32,400 nucleotides of DNA. Source: Euprymna scolopes (Eukaryota; Mollusca; Cephalopoda; Sepiida; Sepiolidae). Both the position numbers and the translations under genes were made by a program. Location: assembly GCA_024364805.1 (NCBI GenBank), contig CM044501.1, positions 52,164,400 through 52,196,799 on the forward strand. The letters run 5' to 3'. The notes under the pieces were generated by a model. That model had not been told where the DNA came from. It did not search any database and worked only from the letters and a program-made list of their open reading frames with translations. Of the stretch, positions 11,754 to 21,174 are shown one piece after another; position 1 is the first letter of the stretch, and each line of letters opens with the position of its first letter.

Positions 11754-11853
11754 CAAGGAGTCGGGAGTCGGAGTCTAAGATATCAAAGGAGTCGGAGTCA
11801 GCATTCTAGGAATTCAAGGAGTCGAACTTTCACCATCCGACTCCGCAACCCTG
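11754..11853 (+). repeat. GGAGTC-rich interspersed repeat
   Basis: Repeated CAAGGAGTCGGAGTC words are followed by CCGACTCCGCAACCCTG. Similar GGAGTCGG...CCGACTCC repeats are known to me from several invertebrate genomes. The two ends are partly self-complementary. There is no coding value, although one frame is open across it. Confidence 0.6.
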
Positions 11854-13028
11854 CAATTAACACTAAATGTGGCTTATCTTTACACTTTATTTTTTTATGG
11901 GTCACCCAATACTCAAATGTCTGAGTAGTTTTTCTTTTTTACATTTAAATACAAATTTAAACTTGCCAAAATAAAATCAAATTCTGAAGAAAAAGAAAAA
12001 AAAAATTAAATGTTGCAGCACCAAAATAAATTAGTAGCAAAGAGGAGAAAAAACACTATCATGATCTTGAGTGGAAAGACATGGAGACTAAGACTTATCA
12101 CTCAAAATCCAAAGAAAGCCAATGGCTGTTAAGTATTCAATTGCAAAAGAAGGCAATATAATTTGCAACACTTCTCTTCCAGATGACCCACCTGTTTTTA
12201 TTTGTCAGTGAGCGGTCCAGTGAGTGATCAACCTCTTATTAATGGAGATTTGATATTTGACCAGTTCAATCAAAAACTATACTATTACTTCTATTAATAA
12301 AGCTTAATTCAGTTTACTATACTGTTTATAGACAGATTATTTTATCTGAAGTTTAAACTATACAATGTGTTTTTACAATAGTCATTGTCATTAAATAATT
12401 CTATATTAATAATGGATATTTAGCCGAAACTATACCATTATTACCTTTCAATTCTGTGAAGGTAGCGTAGCATCTGCTCTGTTATTAGACGATTCTCCCA
12501 AGTATTACCTCATCCTTAGGAGGGGTGCATAGTACATGTTTGTTTGTCTGGTCGTATATTTTTCCTAGTAAGAGTAATAACAGAAACAGTAAATGTGCAG
12601 TAAAGAGAGCCTTTAACGATTGTATTTATAATCTATCATCTAGTATAGACCGCTGCTTCAGTTCTGAACTATTATGTCGCACAAGTAAAAAGGAAAATAT
12701 GTGAAACGCAAGTACATGTTCACACTACACTGGTAATTATTCCCCATTTTTGCTTATCTCTAAGAATCCATTTTCAAACCGATATTGATTTTTATAGAGA
12801 AGATTGCAAACAGTCTATATCGTTGTGGTTGTTAAATTTGACATATGTACTAAAAAATGCAGATGACAGCAATTCTCTTTAGAAGCCACCCTCCGCCCCC
12901 TTCATCATTACAGATACTTCAATAATATGATTCATTATCATAATTCCAAGGCATGGACATATTGTCCTAATAACATATCATTCAATAAAAATTTATCAGA
13001 ATAATTCTTTTTTAATGTTTTAATTCAA

Positions 13029-13068
<40 letters not shown>

Positions 13069-13503
13069 TGGAAAAATATGCTTATTCGATTATATTTCAC
13101 CATTTATTTATAAAAATCCTTTTATTTATGAAGCTCGAACATATATAAATAAATGCCAAAAAACAAACAAAGCTGGCGCCAATATTATAAACCACAATTG
13201 CAATTACTCTTCCCGATTTTTTTTGGACTTATGTTCTTTTTATTTTCTTTTAAAGTTAACGAGTTTTTATTCTTCGGATGAGTCAGGACAGAAAATATTT
13301 AAACATTGACATAATTATATAATTGTTTCTGCACTATGAAGCAAGTTGAACATTTTAACATGCTGAAAGAAATAAATGGTAAGATAAACATCTTGGAATG
13401 TAGATGTTTTGTCATATATCTCAAGGTTTCCACCACAGAAAAGTTAGAGTACAAAAGTGTCATACGAATAAGGATAGAGAAGTCAGACAACATTTTCATC
13501 ACG
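11854..13503. other. Intergenic, no gene seen; contains (AT)n
   Basis: AT-rich unique-looking sequence. An (AT)n tract followed by ACACACA lies at 13030-13067. No exon, RNA gene or recognisable element is supported. Confidence 0.6.
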
Positions 13504-13770
13504 TTTTTTTTTTTTTTTTTTTTTTACATAGACAGCACCACTTATCAAGGCCGATAGGCCACTCAAGGATAAGGGTTAAAGAGTGTAGAGTAGTCAAAAG
13601 GACAATATAGTAATCGATAGTAATGGAAGTTCGGTAAATTTGTTAACCTAAGTGGAACGGCTCATCAGAAACTTGTTCACGTTGGACTTGAAGACAACCA
13701 TATTATAGAAAGCTGGAAAGCAGGAAAACGGAAGACAATTCCACAGGCGTGCAGTTCTAAGGCTTTATGC
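13504..13770 (-). mobile_element. 5'-truncated LINE 3' end
   Basis: On the minus strand this reads a LINE C-terminus (CFPAFYNMVVFKSNVNKFL) and then a 3' UTR with GAGTGGCCTATCGGCCTTG and ATAAGTGGTG, finishing in a poly(A) tail seen as 22 T at 13504-13525. It is the same family as the nested fragment at 10524-10763 and the fragment at 24881-25085. The CATCACG/CATAACG words flanking it could be a weak target duplication but are not exact. Confidence 0.8.
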
Positions 13771-14131
13771 TTTCTACATAACGTTTAACATCAAGTCCCC
13801 AATTCAAATTCCTCCATCCCTAATCATAATATAGTATACATAATTTATATACCTATGAAGTGGAGATTTTTTTTAATCTACCTCTGACACTGATATCAAA
13901 AGCCTGCTTTTCTATTTAAAAATTATTAAAACGAACTTAATGTATGCATTACGAGCGACTACACGAAGGTTAACTAATTTGCATATACCTTTGAAAAGTG
14001 AGCGTTAATTACGTATTCATTTTTTATGGTTCCTTATTAGGTTTGGTCTCATATTTCACTATTATGCTGAATTCTATGCCTAGTTTCTTCTTTCTGCATA
14101 ATTACATTTATGATAAAAACATTCTAACACA

Positions 14132-14182
<51 letters not shown>

Positions 14183-14502
14183 TAATCTCCAAAAATACCG
14201 TTAGGGCTTACAACATATATATGAGAGATAAGTGACCTTGTCGGCATGTGCAAAAAGTCTCTACCAAACTCCCCTTTGAATATTATATTTAGTCTACAGT
14301 CTAGGGTATTTTGACCTGTAGCACACTTTCGATTTGTTTTTTAGCTGGCAAAACTTAGTGCTAAAGGGTCAAAATTTAAAACAAAACAGCTGATTGTGGC
14401 AGGGTAAGTCGAATACATCATTATTCCTGCTATTACTTTTGCGTACATGCAAAATTAAGCATTCATAGCTCAAATTCATTTAATATTTAACCTTTCATAT
14501 CC
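13771..14502. other. Intergenic, no gene seen; contains (TA)n
   Basis: Mostly AT-rich. Holds the (AT)n tract 14134-14180. The words CACGAAGGTTAACTAATTTG and GCATATAC near 13965 resemble a segment near 14922 (CACGAAAGTTACCTCATTTG, then GCATAT), suggesting fragments of one unidentified repeat. No coding region. Confidence 0.5.
14134..14180. repeat. (AT)n microsatellite
   Basis: Forty-seven bases of perfect AT alternation. Confidence 0.97.
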
Positions 14503-14730
14503 ATCTGTCGGTAGCTCAAATGGTAATGACACTGGAGCAATAAATAAGGCTGGATCGCTAAACGTTCTGGTTTCAATTCTAGTGGATGGTACCCAAGTCA
14601 CATTCTTTTAAATAACTTGAAATCATTACTATATATTGGATAATAGTCAATAGAAAATTGGCTCCATAATAAGAAATCTGCATGGATTAAAATATATTTT
14701 ACAACTGGACAACACAGGGCAGCCTGCTAG
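14503..14730 (+). mobile_element. SINE family 2, copy a
   Basis: A tRNA-like head has a box-A-like TAGCTCAAATGG and a box-B-like GGTTTCAATTC about 60 bases later. A body follows with TTACTATATATTGGA and a 3' end GGACAACACAGGGCAGCCTG, then CTAG. The whole length aligns with 26630-26852, and its 3' end aligns with the minus-strand copy at 14995-15160. A (TA)n tail follows immediately (14735-14763). A LINE partner with the same 3' end would be needed for mobility and is not in the window. Confidence 0.65.
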
Positions 14731-14731
14731 T

Positions 14732-14734
<3 letters not shown>

Positions 14735-14763
<29 letters not shown>
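14735..14763. repeat. (AT)n tail/microsatellite after SINE family 2 copy a
   Basis: AT alternation starting five bases after the CTAG terminus of the SINE; probably grown from the simple-repeat tail of the retroposon. Confidence 0.9.
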
Positions 14764-14765
<2 letters not shown>

Positions 14766-14994
14766 TATATATAAAACTTATTATAACAAAGTCGTATTCC
14801 TGTGTTTGTTCATAATTTAAAATGTACAAAGAGTAGTTTCACAAATTAATTTTTATACTGAAAACTGACTTTTACACTTTTATTCTAGCATGATTTATGA
14901 TGTTTATTCAAAGGAAATTTACACGAAAGTTACCTCATTTGCATATTACATTAAATAAAATCTATTTTAATAATTAGCTCAGTGTTATTAATGA

Positions 14995-15160
14995 CTAGTA
15001 TGGGTGCCTGGTGTTGTCTGGGTGTTTGGAGGTGTGTGTTGAGCAAAAAAAGTGGTAGTAGGCAGGCAGGCTCGAACCCATATCGCGAAGGAGGAAAAGA
15101 ACATGAAAAAATAACGTGACGTCTTTGCTGTTCCGCCCATCGCCAAACCGGAATTAGCAT
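14995..15160 (-). mobile_element. SINE family 2, copy b (related head, shared 3' end)
   Basis: On the minus strand a head with TTTGGCGATGGGCGGAAC (box-A position, imperfect) and a near-consensus box B, GGGTTCGAGCC, is followed by an ACACACCTCC-rich body and the 3' end CAGACAACACCAGGCACCCA, then TACTAG. The 3' end matches the other two family 2 copies, while the head differs. It may therefore be a subfamily that has exchanged its tRNA head. Confidence 0.6.
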
Positions 15161-16364
15161 GGGTTTAAATTAAGGCTAGAAAATCAAAAAGAGAGGATGA
15201 CTTTCGAAAATATCGTCAAAAAAAAAAAAAGAAAAAAAAAAAAAGCGACCTCTCCCTGTAGAAAAGTGCTCAGTTGAGGATGAAGGAATTTATGTTTTTA
15301 GCCAATTTTTTGATATTTGTCGTCCGAAGGATCAAACTTCAAAACGACACCAATCTTGTGAAAATCCGTCGCCTCTGTCAAAATTTTTAGGCAGGCATAC
15401 ACACATACATACATTTAAACAAACAGGTGAGATTTATATTGTAGATTACGTGAAAAATAATTGTTTTAATTGTTCTGTTTAGAAATATTATTTAAAGTTA
15501 ATTTATTTAATTTATTTTTAATCATTACTGATATCAGTGGCGTTTATTTATTAAAGCTATAAGAGTTATATCTCGTTTGATTTCCATAGATAAAAATGCA
15601 TAAATCCAACATGTCATCTACTTGCAAGATAATTGTAACAAGTTGGAATATTTGGTGTATCTTAAATTGTATGTGACTACCCCCCCTCCACTCAACAAGG
15701 TTTGGATTTGGTAATGCATGGTCTATACAGCTCGTATAATAGTTTTTTAGCTTTCTCCTATCTTAACATGTCATTAACTTACATTTGTTAATCGTGATCG
15801 AATTTACAGCATCTAAGTTTGTAGTGTCAGTTTACATCCGAATGAATGCTAGGCTCCCATTACACTGTCTTTTTGAGAGTGTAATAGAATGACAGTGTTA
15901 TGATTGGATGGATTTGTGATGTGCAGCTTGATGCCAAAATTAGTCTGGATCTTGTTATAGAGGCTTAAGGTGCTCAGACTGAAGTCATTTCTGCATTGCA
16001 ACCATCTCTGGTGGTACATACATGTTTAACGAAGCTCTGGTTGGGGAAACAGATGAACACGCATCGCAATTGAGAGTAATCACGGAAAAAGCAGGCCAAA
16101 AACTTGCAATGACTCAGTCAAAGATGACTTTAAGCAATGGTGCATTGAAACCAATGTGAATGTTTTCATGGAGAAAATCATTTTGTGCCATCATGGCAAA
16201 CATGCAACCCACATATGTGAAAACTACATGTTAAACAAAGCTTGCGTCTATGTCAGTTAATTAACTCGTTTTTATCAATCTGTTTTGTAAGAATGAAATG
16301 CTTAAAAAGTTGAAATACATCATGTAAAGCAACACATGAAAAGTTTAATACAGTTTTATTAAAG
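15161..16364. other. Intergenic, probable retroposon debris, no gene seen
   Basis: Starts with TTAAATTAAGGCTAGA, which recurs at 17126-17141. Next come an A-rich block (15218-15244) and a stretch ending GGCAGGCATACACACATACA (about 15390-15410), which has the look of a retroposon 3' end with a simple tail. The rest to 16364 shows no recognised element or exon. Confidence 0.45.
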
Positions 16365-16379
16365 AATATCAAATCATGT
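16365..16379. repeat. Left target-site duplication of SINE composite
   Basis: AATATCAAATCATGT, exactly repeated at 16956-16970 on the other side of the 576-bp insert. Confidence 0.88.
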
Positions 16380-16881
16380 TAATTTTTTAATTTTTATTTT
16401 TTATTTCGGACTATTAGTCTCATCTTTATTAGTTGTTGTTTTTTGGATCTTTTTATTGGTTCACAACGTTTCGGCCACGTTCCTCTGGCCTTCGTCAGGT
16501 GGTAACCGCGACGGATAGGAACTTCGAATCTCCTAACTGCATTCTCAGCCATCACTGCCATCCGTAGTTGTTGTCGTCTCACCACATTTTTGACCAATTA
16601 CCTCTCGCACGCTTTGGGTGGGATTGAAACCGCTATCTTCAGACAATGTTCATCTGGAACCGTAAAGATTCAACGTCTATCAACTGCGCCATGGGCCCCG
16701 AAGGGCGATCAAGGTTGAATTCTTTGATCTTATAAATCCACGTTTTATTTATTATCTGATCTTTCCATAGTCGGGTCCGTACCGATTGGTATATATATAT
16801 ATTATTCCTTAATTGGAATTCATTTTTTTTTTTTTTTTTAATAGTCCGAAATAAAAAAAAAAAATTAACATATAATGCTCA

Positions 16882-16928
<47 letters not shown>

Positions 16929-16955
16929 AATTCCAATTAAGGAATAATATATATA
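16380..16955 (-). mobile_element. SINE family 1, inverted-plus-sense composite
   Basis: Two parts share one 15-bp target duplication. From about 16830 down to 16380 the SINE reads on the minus strand. It runs: 5' leader (ACCAATCGGTACGGACCCG), GATCGCCCTTCGGGGCCC, a tRNA-type head with box A TGGCGCAGTTG and box-B-like GGTTTCAATCC, the body with CCTGACGAAGGCC and GGCCGAAACGTTGTGA, and the tail AATAGTCCGAAATAAA. From 16841 to 16955 only the 3' tail is present on the plus strand: AATAGTCCGAAATAAA, ATAATGCTCATCT, 42 A, TGAATTCCAATTAAGGAATA. This is the structure expected from twin-primed reverse transcription. The spacing between boxes is longer than in a normal tRNA. Confidence 0.8.
16885..16926. 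repeat. Poly(A) tract inside SINE tail
   Basis: Forty-two consecutive A. In the copy at 23559-23981 the corresponding place is only CAAAAA, so this tract has expanded here. Confidence 0.95.
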
Positions 16956-16970
16956 AATATCAAATCATGT
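16956..16970. repeat. Right target-site duplication of SINE composite
   Basis: AATATCAAATCATGT, identical to 16365-16379. Confidence 0.88.
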
Positions 16971-17726
16971 GAAATTACTTCCAATATCTATCTCTCTCTC
17001 TATATATATATATATCATCCTGTTAAACAATAATATATTTTCTTATACTTAATTTAAATAAATGTTTATCATGCAATGTTTACCTCCCCTCAATTCTTAT
17101 TTTATGATTGTACTAGGGGGGGGGGGTTAAATTAAGGCTAGACAATCAAAACTGTCCTTGGATCTAATTATTCCGGGTTATCATTGACAAACACTTGCCT
17201 CATGTCTTAGAGTTACCGAATCCGTCCATTAAAAACCTCACTAGGCTCACAAAGAATTATAGGTAGGATTTATACAATCAGACCAATGCACACAATGTCA
17301 GTCATAAATTTAAATGGTTGTCTTAAGCTAGACAAAGTGCATGTTTAAATATGTACACAAGCATTTGTAATTATCCTTTTCAACTATATATTAGAATGCT
17401 TATATTAATATATTTACATTTTTCATAATATGAACAAAGGTGTGTTTTATATGGATCACTGTTAAATGGTTGATGTAAGAGTCAAACAAACCACAGATTT
17501 GAAATCAGCCTCTTCGACCGAATGCATTTATCGATATTAAAAGTTCTTCAAACCTTTTAAAACTTATTCAAAATTGAAGCTACATAAAAATAGCAGTATT
17601 TATACATTTTTAGTGAACCTTTTCCATTACCCAGCAGAACAGCATACAATAATCATCTATTTGCATGAAATCATTGTATGGATGTAAACATAGTAATTGT
17701 CTGTATTTTTGAGATGAGGTGTTTTC
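16971..17726. other. Intergenic, no gene seen
   Basis: Contains a TCTCTC/TATATA simple repeat (16988-17015) and an 11-G run near 17116-17126, followed by TTAAATTAAGGCTAGACAAT shared with 15163. Otherwise AT-rich with no coding region. Confidence 0.55.
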
Positions 17727-17885
17727 ATTGATTGAGATTGTCGGACTGACTTCCTCATCTTGGTTGTTATCGTCACAACGTTTCGGCCGTTTTGACCTCC
17801 GGCCTTCATCAGGAGGGCAAAACGGCTGAAACATTGTGACGATAACAACCAAGATGAGGAAGTCAGTCCGACAATCTCAATCAAT
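17727..17885. mobile_element. Long near-perfect hairpin (foldback/MITE-like element)
   Basis: Arms of 67 bases (17727-17793 and 17819-17885) are complementary at 65 positions. They are joined by a 25-base loop that itself has CTCC/GGAG pairing. The outer end reads ATTGATTGAGATTGTCGGAC. The centre reads TCACAACGTTTCGGCC, then GGCCTTCATCAGG, the same module as in the body of SINE family 1. Open frames across it are a by-product of the palindrome. No target duplication is evident. It could be a foldback transposon, a MITE or a recent inverted duplication. Confidence 0.85.
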
Positions 17886-18554
17886 GGATGTAACATATTG
17901 CTCACTTTGAACAGAAAAGTATTCATCCTTTTTATTTTTCATTGAAAAGAATATTTGATAAATGTTTAATATTTTTATGTTTATCTTACTTTATTTTAGA
18001 CATTGGAATTATTTTAAATTCATGCAGAGAAGTAAAGCACAAATGATGATATCTAACTCATTTAACTAAGTTACAATGACAAAATATTTACATTTGATCA
18101 GCAGTGGCCGCGTCAATAAAGTGATCGTCATCAGTTCTAATATTTTATGACATTGTTCGAATTTCACACTAGAAAATTGTTTTTTTTTTTTTTAGTTTTT
18201 GCTCTGGCATTCTGGCGATATCGGTCATTATAAACTTGAATAAATTTTTTAATAAAAAGTGGATGAAAAATATTTCATTTTTTAACTTATAATCTAACTG
18301 TATTGCTAAGTGCAAACCGCAAACCTATTAAAAAAAAAAAAAAAGTCGAGAAACCTGGCTAGTATATATAGTTGTCAACAGGCAGACTGTTTTGCTATAT
18401 GACAGTTCCTCATCATGATTAGATAGGCAAGAGCTTCAAGCTAGGATCGAAATAATGTTTTGTCGACAGTGGTGTTAATCATCTGTTTGCCGAACACAAG
18501 CCATGAATAAGCGAAATCCAGATAAACGCAACTACTGAAGAGCGCTCCATTCAT

Positions 18555-18603
18555 TTTTATAGAAATTTGGATTATGAAATGGTGGTTGGCAATTTCTATA
18601 AAA
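18555..18603. repeat. Inverted repeat, 13-bp arms
   Basis: TTTTATAGAAATT (18555-18567) pairs perfectly with AATTTCTATAAAA (18591-18603) across a 23-base loop. Confidence 0.7.
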
Positions 18604-19253
18604 CAGTGTTCAACCTATTATATATAACTTCTTTGCATATATTAACTTCATCATTAGACGTTTTGAATTTATGGCTGTGTAGAAAAACAAATAAAAAAAA
18701 AACAAACTAGAAACATAATTTCAGATTAGATTTCAGTCTGGTTTTTAATTTCGCTAAAATCATAATCTTCATCCATCTTCTGACGTACATACCCGTGTTA
18801 CTTAATCTATATTACATGATTCAGATATGTCATCCGAAAATCTCGCTTATTGATTCAACTCCCCAGGATACCATTTTTACTTCAACAAAAACATTCGAGC
18901 AAGACTAGTTTGAGACAACGCCATTCAATATAACTTTCATTTTGATATATATTATATAGTTAAAGAAAAATATATTAAATGACATTGCTAAAAACCAAAT
19001 TGCTACAGAAATACATAAAAAACCTTCAAATCTGGAGGCATGATTTTGTTTAATGTTGTTTAAGAGTATCTATTAGTAATGTCTAATTGCCAACAAGGTT
19101 TGGGATAAGTAAAAAAGACTTATTCGCCAAGTACAAGATTCTTTTGTATGAACTTTCTTGTTACTCGAATAAATGCTTTACACAAACCGGATCCATCTTC
19201 AGATTTCGTTACAGTGAATCGTACTTTCTGAAGAACAAGCATCATTTTCGTTC

Positions 19254-19307
19254 AAGCCATTTTACTTTTAAAAATGGCTTCAAAAAAGGTAGTTTACGCT
19301 ACCTTTT
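19254..19307. repeat. Two tandem short hairpins
   Basis: AAGCCATTTT...AAAATGGCTT (19254-19280) is followed directly by AAAAGGTAG-tttacg-CTACCTTTT (19284-19307). Both stems are perfect over 9-10 pairs. Function unknown; the first resembles a terminator-like stem, but this is a eukaryotic context. Confidence 0.6.
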
Positions 19308-20082
19308 CACTCATGGCTTTAGGAAATAGATGGAGACAGATTATTCCAGAGGTGTGTGTTACTCAAATAGGACTCTGGATAGGGAGTGGATTATTGCTAC
19401 CAAATGTCACAATATTATGCCTAATAGCATAAAATTATTTGCTAGACACACAGCTCTATATTAGCATAGCCATATAGTTCATTATGTCTGCCTGAAATTT
19501 AGTCAGAGCATTTCTTTTTAAATCTTGTTTTATTCCCACATAAAGTATATTATTCATTTTTCCCAACAACACGCATCGTCCCATTATTCTTAAATAATAT
19601 TAGGTCACAAAAGACAACTGTCTATAAGCTCACACAATCGAAAACTGACTAATCTATCTACACATGTGTCCTTGTAAGCTTTTGTGTTCACTAAAATAGA
19701 GGTAAAGAAGAATCAATGAAATATTAATTTGCACAAATATTTAGTGAATAATGACCAAAATATTTTTGCGCATTTCTTTATATCATGAAAACATTTTTAT
19801 TAGACCGTGTTGATCATTACATTCACTGACTTGATTACTCATACATTCTATTATTATCTGGTAAAGTGCTGGAATAAGATTCCAGGCAAAGAAAAACTCC
19901 AGTTTTCCCTCCCATTCACCCCCCCCCCAGTTGTTGATACAGGTTTTATAGGTTGATCAAGTAAATGATTTGTGAAGTTGATTTATTCTTATAAAGACCA
20001 ATACATGAGAGTGTACAATTATTTACTGATAAGGCTCGTTGCATTTCTTTAAAATCTATGATCAGCATTCAGAACGTTTTGC

Positions 20083-20173
20083 AAGATTGCTCCCATACAA
20101 GCATTAGTTATCTGGTCAAGAGAGCAGGGCTTACTCTTTGCAACAGAAAAAACCACTATAATCAAATTCGTCT
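20083..20173 (+). repeat. Left copy of diverged direct repeat flanking the E-box minisatellite
   Basis: CTGGTCAAGAGAGCAGGGCT and CACTATAATCAAATTCGTCT here correspond to CTGGTGAAGAGAGTGCGACT and CACTATAATCAAATTTACCT at 20540-20603. The two copies are about 430 bases apart with the minisatellite close to the second. Confidence 0.65.
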
Positions 20174-20344
20174 GTGGAGCTATCTGATGATCAAACCCTC
20201 ATAAATTGAAAACAGCAGGCTGTACTATCACTTTCACCAATACTATTAGAGACACTCTTACAGAAGAAATAAAGTTGACAAAACTCTTAAACCTTAATAG
20301 AGTAACTAGTCTAGCTAGAGTACCAAAAGCAAATATGAATCTTT

Positions 20345-20526
20345 GTAGATCCGACACGTGGCACACATTTGTAGATCCGACACGTGGCACACATTTGTAG
20401 ATCCGACACGTGGCACACATTTGTAGATCCGACACGTGGCACACATTTGTAGATCCGACACGTGGCACACATTTGTAGATCCGACACGTGGCACACATTT
20501 GTAGATCCGACACGTGGTACACATGC
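20345..20526. repeat. 26-bp minisatellite x7, CACGTG (E-box) in every unit
   Basis: Seven head-to-tail 26-base units start at 20345, 20371, 20397, 20423, 20449, 20475 and 20501. The core is GTAGATCCGACACGTGGC. Six units look identical; the last changes GGCACAC to GGTACAC and drifts at its end. Each unit holds the palindrome CACGTG, the canonical bHLH (MYC/MAX, USF, CLOCK type) binding site. There are no stops on the minus strand, so three long minus frames arise, and these are not genes. Identity between units suggests recent expansion or ongoing homogenisation. Confidence 0.97.
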
Positions 20527-20603
20527 ACTGGTATTCGTTGCCTGGTGAAGAGAGTGCGACTTGTTCTCCACAATGCATGATGCACTATAATCAAATTTAC
20601 CTG
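20512..20603 (+). repeat. Right copy of diverged direct repeat flanking the E-box minisatellite
   Basis: Pairs with 20083-20173; see that entry. The last minisatellite unit grades into the start of this copy (ACACATGCACTGGTATTCGT here, ACAAGCATTAGTTAT in the left copy). Confidence 0.65.
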
Positions 20604-20894
20604 ACCGTCAAGATCAGAAAGTTTATATGCTACTTAACAAAATTAAGTCATCGAACAGAACAGTTTTGCATCATTTTTATGTTCCCCTTACAAAGATTAA
20701 AAGCCAAGATATAGTGCTATTAAATCTCATAGAATCCTTATTCCAATTTTCATCCTAATTCCATTAAAATATTTTAATTCTAGAAAAATATCTAAAATCT
20801 GAAGCTTCAGAGGTCATAGGAAATCAAAATCCAGGGAATCTTGCTCAATTGGTGTTTAAAAACTACGGATCACATTTCATCTAAGTCAAAAATA

Positions 20895-21172
20895 CAGTAA
20901 AACCCCAGGATGTGGAATTAATCTGTTCCGGAGCCGAGATCGTAAGGTGAAATCGCCATATGGTGGGGCCTAAGCGAAATTTTATATAGTACATATTAAA
21001 AAGTAGTCACAAAATAAGGTAGGGTATATAATACACATGTATATAATCAAACAACATTATAAATAACACCGTAAGACGGGGGGTGCAAATAACGTAACCA
21101 GGGCTGGAAAAACATAGTATTCCATATCGTAACCTGAAAAAAAAAAAAAAAAAAAATCCAGGGCTTTTACTG
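20895..21172. mobile_element. Non-autonomous DNA transposon (pogo/Tigger-like MITE)
   Basis: Terminal inverted repeats CAGTAAAACCCCAGGA (left) and CCAGGGCTTTTACTG (right) are bounded on both sides by TA, the Tc1/mariner superfamily target duplication. The inside has TGTTCCGGAGCCGAGATCGT and GGTGGGGCCTAAGCGAAATT, wording familiar from pogo/Tigger-type MITEs. It carries a 20-A tract near the right end. There is no transposase, so it depended on an autonomous relative. Confidence 0.78.
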
Positions 21173-21174
21173 TA

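Larger units (their letters stand above)
17886..20112. other. Intergenic, no gene seen; small hairpins
   Basis: AT-rich, stop-rich sequence. Contains poly(T) 18180-18194, poly(A) near 18331-18344, a 13-bp-arm inverted repeat (18555-18567 with 18591-18603) and a pair of adjacent hairpins at 19254-19307. An 80-codon open frame at 19087-19329 runs over the hairpins and shows no family resemblance. I do not call it a gene. Confidence 0.55.

Noticed and set aside
13998-14204. Frame with (YI)n repeat
   Set aside because: Translation of an (AT)n microsatellite.
17610-17926. 80- and 89-codon minus frames across the hairpin
   Set aside because: They read through the palindrome and adjoining DNA and have no known domain; typical of spurious predictions over this repeat.
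18340-18372. Another SINE family 2 end (ACCTGGCTAGTATATATAG)
   Set aside because: Only the last ten or so bases match; the preceding body of the family is absent.
20345-20526. CRISPR-like array
   Set aside because: Units are directly adjacent with no spacers, and the context is animal nuclear DNA.
20199-20594. Three overlapping minus-strand frames of 86-131 codons over the 26-bp minisatellite
   Set aside because: They are the same tandem unit read in three frames (CHVSDLQMCATCRIYKCVPR-type repeats); the unit simply lacks stops. Not protein-coding evidence.
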